Positions 61,360 to 64,000 of a stretch of 64,000 nt of DNA are shown here, one piece after another. The stretch covers positions 62,001 through 126,000 of the forward strand of contig NZ_JADPMP010000004.1 of NCBI RefSeq assembly GCF_015686655.1. The letters run 5' to 3'. A program made the translations under genes and the position numbers. Numbering within the stretch: the stretch's first letter is position 1; the number at the start of each line of letters is the position of its first letter. The DNA is from Pontibacter sp. FD36. GTDB taxonomy: Bacteria; Bacteroidota; Bacteroidia; Cytophagales; Hymenobacteraceae. The notes under the pieces are model-generated. The model was not told the DNA's origin. It searched no databases and saw nothing but the letters and a program-made list of their open reading frames with translations.

Positions 61360-64000
61360 ATGGCTTCAGCATTGGAACAGCTTAAAGAATTAGCAAATAA
61401 TCGTCGCCATTTGGCTGATTTGCTTTCGAAGAGTAATGATAATTCGCATAAAATAATTGCGGAGCAGCTCTACGACAAGCAAGCTCACTTTATTTTTGAG
61501 TTACTCCAAAATGCTGAAGACGAGAATGCTACAGAAGCACATTTTGATCTTACAGATAACGAACTTGTTTTTAAACATAATGGTAACCCGTTCACTTTTA
61601 ATGATATAAAATCCGTTTCCAATTTTGGAGACAATAACTTAAAAAAGTTAAAAGCTAATGCAATTGGCCGGTTTGGAATCGGGTTTAAATCTGTTTACGC
61701 TATTACATCTTCTCCTCAAATTCAATCCGGCGATTTCCATATTGAGATTAAAGATTATATAGTTCCATCCATTTTATCTACTCCTGAACCGAGTAAAGAA
61801 ACAAAAATCAAGTTACCCTTCAATCATAAAGAAAAAGCCAAAGAATCAACATTTGATTTGCTTAAGGAAGAACTAAAAAGTTTTGGGCCAAGTCATTTGC
61901 TTTTTCTTAAGCATCTTAAATCAATTACAATCAACCTTAATGGTTCTATCATTCATCTTGATAAAAAGACCATTAGAGAGAAAACAAAATCGAAAAGTCT
62001 TCAGGTTGAAAGAATAAAGCTTTTCGAGAATCATAAGGTTTTAGAATTCCTAGTAGCTAAACGGGCCATTACATTTGAAAATAAATCACTAGAGGTACAG
62101 TTAGCTTTTAACCTAACCGGTACAGGTAAGAAAAGAGCCATTACTAAATTAAATAGCTCACCACTATATGTTTATTTTCCTACTGGCAAGGAAACTAATT
62201 TAAGTTTTCTAATGCATGCTCCTTTTGCTACAACTCCAGCACGAGATAATATTCTTGATGGAGAAGAAGGCAACAAAAGGCTACAGGAAGCGGCAGCTCA
62301 GTTATTTGCTGATTTATTACCTGAACTAAAGGAAATGAACCTAATCAATGCGACTCTCTTAAATAATTTTCCTGTTAACAAGGAAGAATGTAGTCGTTCA
62401 GAAATCTATAAACATTTTTACAATGCACTTAAAAATGTTTTATTATCCAAAAATGAATTAATACCATTAACAAATGGGGGGTTTGCGTCTGCTAATGATG
62501 TACTTTTAACAGGTAGTGCAGACCTGGCGGAACTACTAAGTCCTGCACAGGCTAAAAAATTATTTGGCAGAAAATATTGGATTGACAAGAATATCACTGA
62601 AAACAAAACCAAAGTCCTCCGTGATTTCTTTAATCGGGATTTAAATGTTCCTGAACCAGATTTTACAAAGTTTGCCAACGAACTTACCACTGAGTTTCTA
62701 TCAGCACAAACTGATAAATGGATGGTAGAATTTTATAAAACGATTCATAAGTCAAGATTACAGTGGAAAGACACGCCAAAACAAAAAAACAATGCGGCTT
62801 GGATTCTTCGAAATAAGGCTATTATTCGTGATGAATTCAATAATCAAGTTGTTCCTTTTAGTAACACTGGGAAGCCTAATATTTACCTTCCCACTAAAGA
62901 CAGATCAGACTATCTGACTATAAAAAAACGTATATCAGCTGTTAAGGAGGCTTTAAACTTTTTTGAAGAGTTGGGCCTTACTGCTCCAAAACTTTTAGAC
63001 GAGGTAAATGAGTTTGTCATACCAAAATTTGAAAATGCTGAACCAAAATATTATACCTCAAAAGAATACCTAGAAGATTTAATTAAGATTGTAACAGCTT
63101 ATGAAAAAGCACCTTCGGATAAAAAAACAATTCTGATCCAAGATCTTAAAGCCACTAGTTTTTTACTAGTTCAAGATAGTTATTCGAAGGATTATGCTTT
63201 AACGATCCCTGCATTATCCTATCTCCCAGATCCTTTACTAATTAGCTATTTCGAGCACAGTTCAGTGGACTTTGTAGCTAAAGAAATTCTTGAGCTTGAG
63301 TTAAGCCATAAACTTAATATTAGAAGCTTTTTAACTGACTTAGGAGTTTCATCAGTGCCACGCAGATTACCTTTTAAGGCAAATTTTTCTAACGAAGAAA
63401 AGAAAAGATTAAGATCTGCTTACGATGGATGTACTTGGGATAAAGATCCAATTGATTACTCTTTAGACGGCTTAAATGACATTTTTGAGTCAGGAATCAC
63501 CTTTGAAAAATCAATTATCATTTGGGAACTCCTTTGTAATTCATTAAAGTCTTACACAGGCTGGAATAAGGAACATTTCTTTAAGGGTATTTATGTATAT
63601 AAATACTACGGAGAAAAATATATTTATTTTGACGCAGCGTTCTTTAATCTTTTGCATGAGACTGCATGGTTAATCACTGATCAGGGTGAGTTAAAAGCAC
63701 CTAAGGATACAACGCTCGAGGAATTACCTGCCGATTACAAAAATGAGTTAGATATTACTAGCACTTTAGCTAATCTCCTTGGTTTCAAGTTAGATGAAGT
63801 TAAAATTTTTGAAGAAAAAACTGGCTGTAAAGTTTTATCTAAGGATGAGGTAAAGGAGTATGAAGAATTGAAAAAGTTTAAACAAGAATGGGATGAAAAG
63901 CAAGCTAATACAAATAAGGATTCCTATAAGTTTGAACCCGAAATTGAAGCTGGAACTAATGTAGAAGCAGCTATTCCGTTAAGTGAAGACTTTTTAGAAA
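61360..64000 (+). CDS. Very large sacsin-like GHKL (Hsp90-type) ATPase, 3' partial
   Basis: Frame open for 880 codons from the ATG at 61360 to the window end. The N-terminus has the Bergerat fold: Glu47 and Asn51 in FELLQNAEDE (N-box), HNGNPF in place of a DxGxG-type box, and GRFGIGFKSVYAIT at about 103-116 (the G-box lid), closest to sacsin/NOV-type ATPases. The rest, long and mainly helical with charged stretches, has no domain I recognise. The DNA is about 33-37% GC in sampled lines, against 60% or more in hsdR. Its place as third gene of the type I locus suggests a defence-associated partner. Nothing is known of its mechanism from sequence. Confidence 0.85.
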   Translation, partial: MASALEQLKELANNRRHLADLLSKSNDNSHKIIAEQLYDKQAHFIFELLQNAEDENATEAHFDLTDNELVFKHNGNPFTFNDIKSVSNFGDNNLKKLKANAIGRFGIGFKSVYAITSSPQIQSGDFHIEIKDYIVPSILSTPEPSKETKIKLPFNHKEKAKESTFDLLKEELKSFGPSHLLFLKHLKSITINLNGSIIHLDKKTIREKTKSKSLQVERIKLFENHKVLEFLVAKRAITFENKSLEVQLAFNLTGTGKKRAITKLNSSPLYVYFPTGKETNLSFLMHAPFATTPARDNILDGEEGNKRLQEAAAQLFADLLPELKEMNLINATLLNNFPVNKEECSRSEIYKHFYNALKNVLLSKNELIPLTNGGFASANDVLLTGSADLAELLSPAQAKKLFGRKYWIDKNITENKTKVLRDFFNRDLNVPEPDFTKFANELTTEFLSAQTDKWMVEFYKTIHKSRLQWKDTPKQKNNAAWILRNKAIIRDEFNNQVVPFSNTGKPNIYLPTKDRSDYLTIKKRISAVKEALNFFEELGLTAPKLLDEVNEFVIPKFENAEPKYYTSKEYLEDLIKIVTAYEKAPSDKKTILIQDLKATSFLLVQDSYSKDYALTIPALSYLPDPLLISYFEHSSVDFVAKEILELELSHKLNIRSFLTDLGVSSVPRRLPFKANFSNEEKKRLRSAYDGCTWDKDPIDYSLDGLNDIFESGITFEKSIIIWELLCNSLKSYTGWNKEHFFKGIYVYKYYGEKYIYFDAAFFNLLHETAWLITDQGELKAPKDTTLEELPADYKNELDITSTLANLLGFKLDEVKIFEEKTGCKVLSKDEVKEYEELKKFKQEWDEKQANTNKDSYKFEPEIEAGTNVEAAIPLSEDFLE

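Overview
The window looks like a chromosomal segment of a Bacteroidota, most likely a Cytophagales/Hymenobacteraceae organism close to Pontibacter (inferred from gene content, no search run). Signs include a SusC/SusD pair, type IX secretion sorting tails on two secreted proteases, many lipoproteins with Bacteroidota-style lipoboxes, promoters resembling TAnnTTTG, and starts without obvious Shine-Dalgarno sites. Most of the DNA is GC-rich (roughly 50-60%) and dotted with the octamer TATACCTG/CAGGTATA. The last 4 kb is AT-rich and I found no copy of the octamer there.

Layout. 1-10.2 kb: two secreted metalloproteases (a metzincin-like one cut by the left edge and a large M36 fungalysin), an outer-membrane barrel, the RNA-binding protein Tex and a ceramidase-like lipoprotein. 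10.3-12.6 kb: a small membrane protein, two tandem paralogous lipoproteins and a PrxQ-type peroxiredoxin. 12.8-17.2 kb: a compact run of two GT2 glycosyltransferases, a GT-C glycosyltransferase and a CPBP protease, probably making or attaching a lipid-linked glycan. 17.3-21.5 kb: a lipoprotein subclass B1 metallo-beta-lactamase with all zinc ligands, two unknown genes, a DUF2461 protein and an L,D-transpeptidase. 21.5-24.8 kb: an arsenosugar-type operon (ArsS radical SAM, AhpD-like protein, rhodanese lipoprotein and two DUF2064 transferases, one of them degenerate) with no arsM in view. 25-30.4 kb: aldehyde dehydrogenase, YdcF, DUF2905, topoisomerase III and a small lipoprotein.

30.9-32.7 kb: a Ser/Tyr/Gly-rich repeat protein with two SWFGD modules, and another barrel. 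33.0-37.5 kb: carbonic anhydrase and SulP transporter, then an OmpR-type two-component system. Between the kinase and sulP lie four 11-bp-spaced repeats just upstream of a perfect -7 box, so the response regulator may control the SulP/carbonic anhydrase pair. 37.6-42.3 kb: CDF metal exporter, DUF1801, DsbA-like protein, SDR, HPF, an unknown gene and OsmC. 42.3-43.2 kb is a non-coding, repeat-rich spacer. 43.2-55.5 kb: a TonB-dependent receptor, a STAS-like protein, an alpha-oxoamine-synthase/GNAT fusion followed by a hybrid histidine kinase, CsbD, and the SusC/SusD pair.

55.6-57.0 kb: a STAS-like protein and an endolysin-like M15 peptidase. A perfect 22-bp palindrome then precedes a type I restriction locus: hsdR, hsdS and a very large sacsin/Hsp90-like GHKL ATPase running off the right edge. 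No hsdM is visible. The hsdR-hsdS-ATPase set and the oxoamine-synthase/GNAT fusion are the best leads for an undescribed system. No tRNA, rRNA, CRISPR array, insertion sequence or transposase gene was seen.
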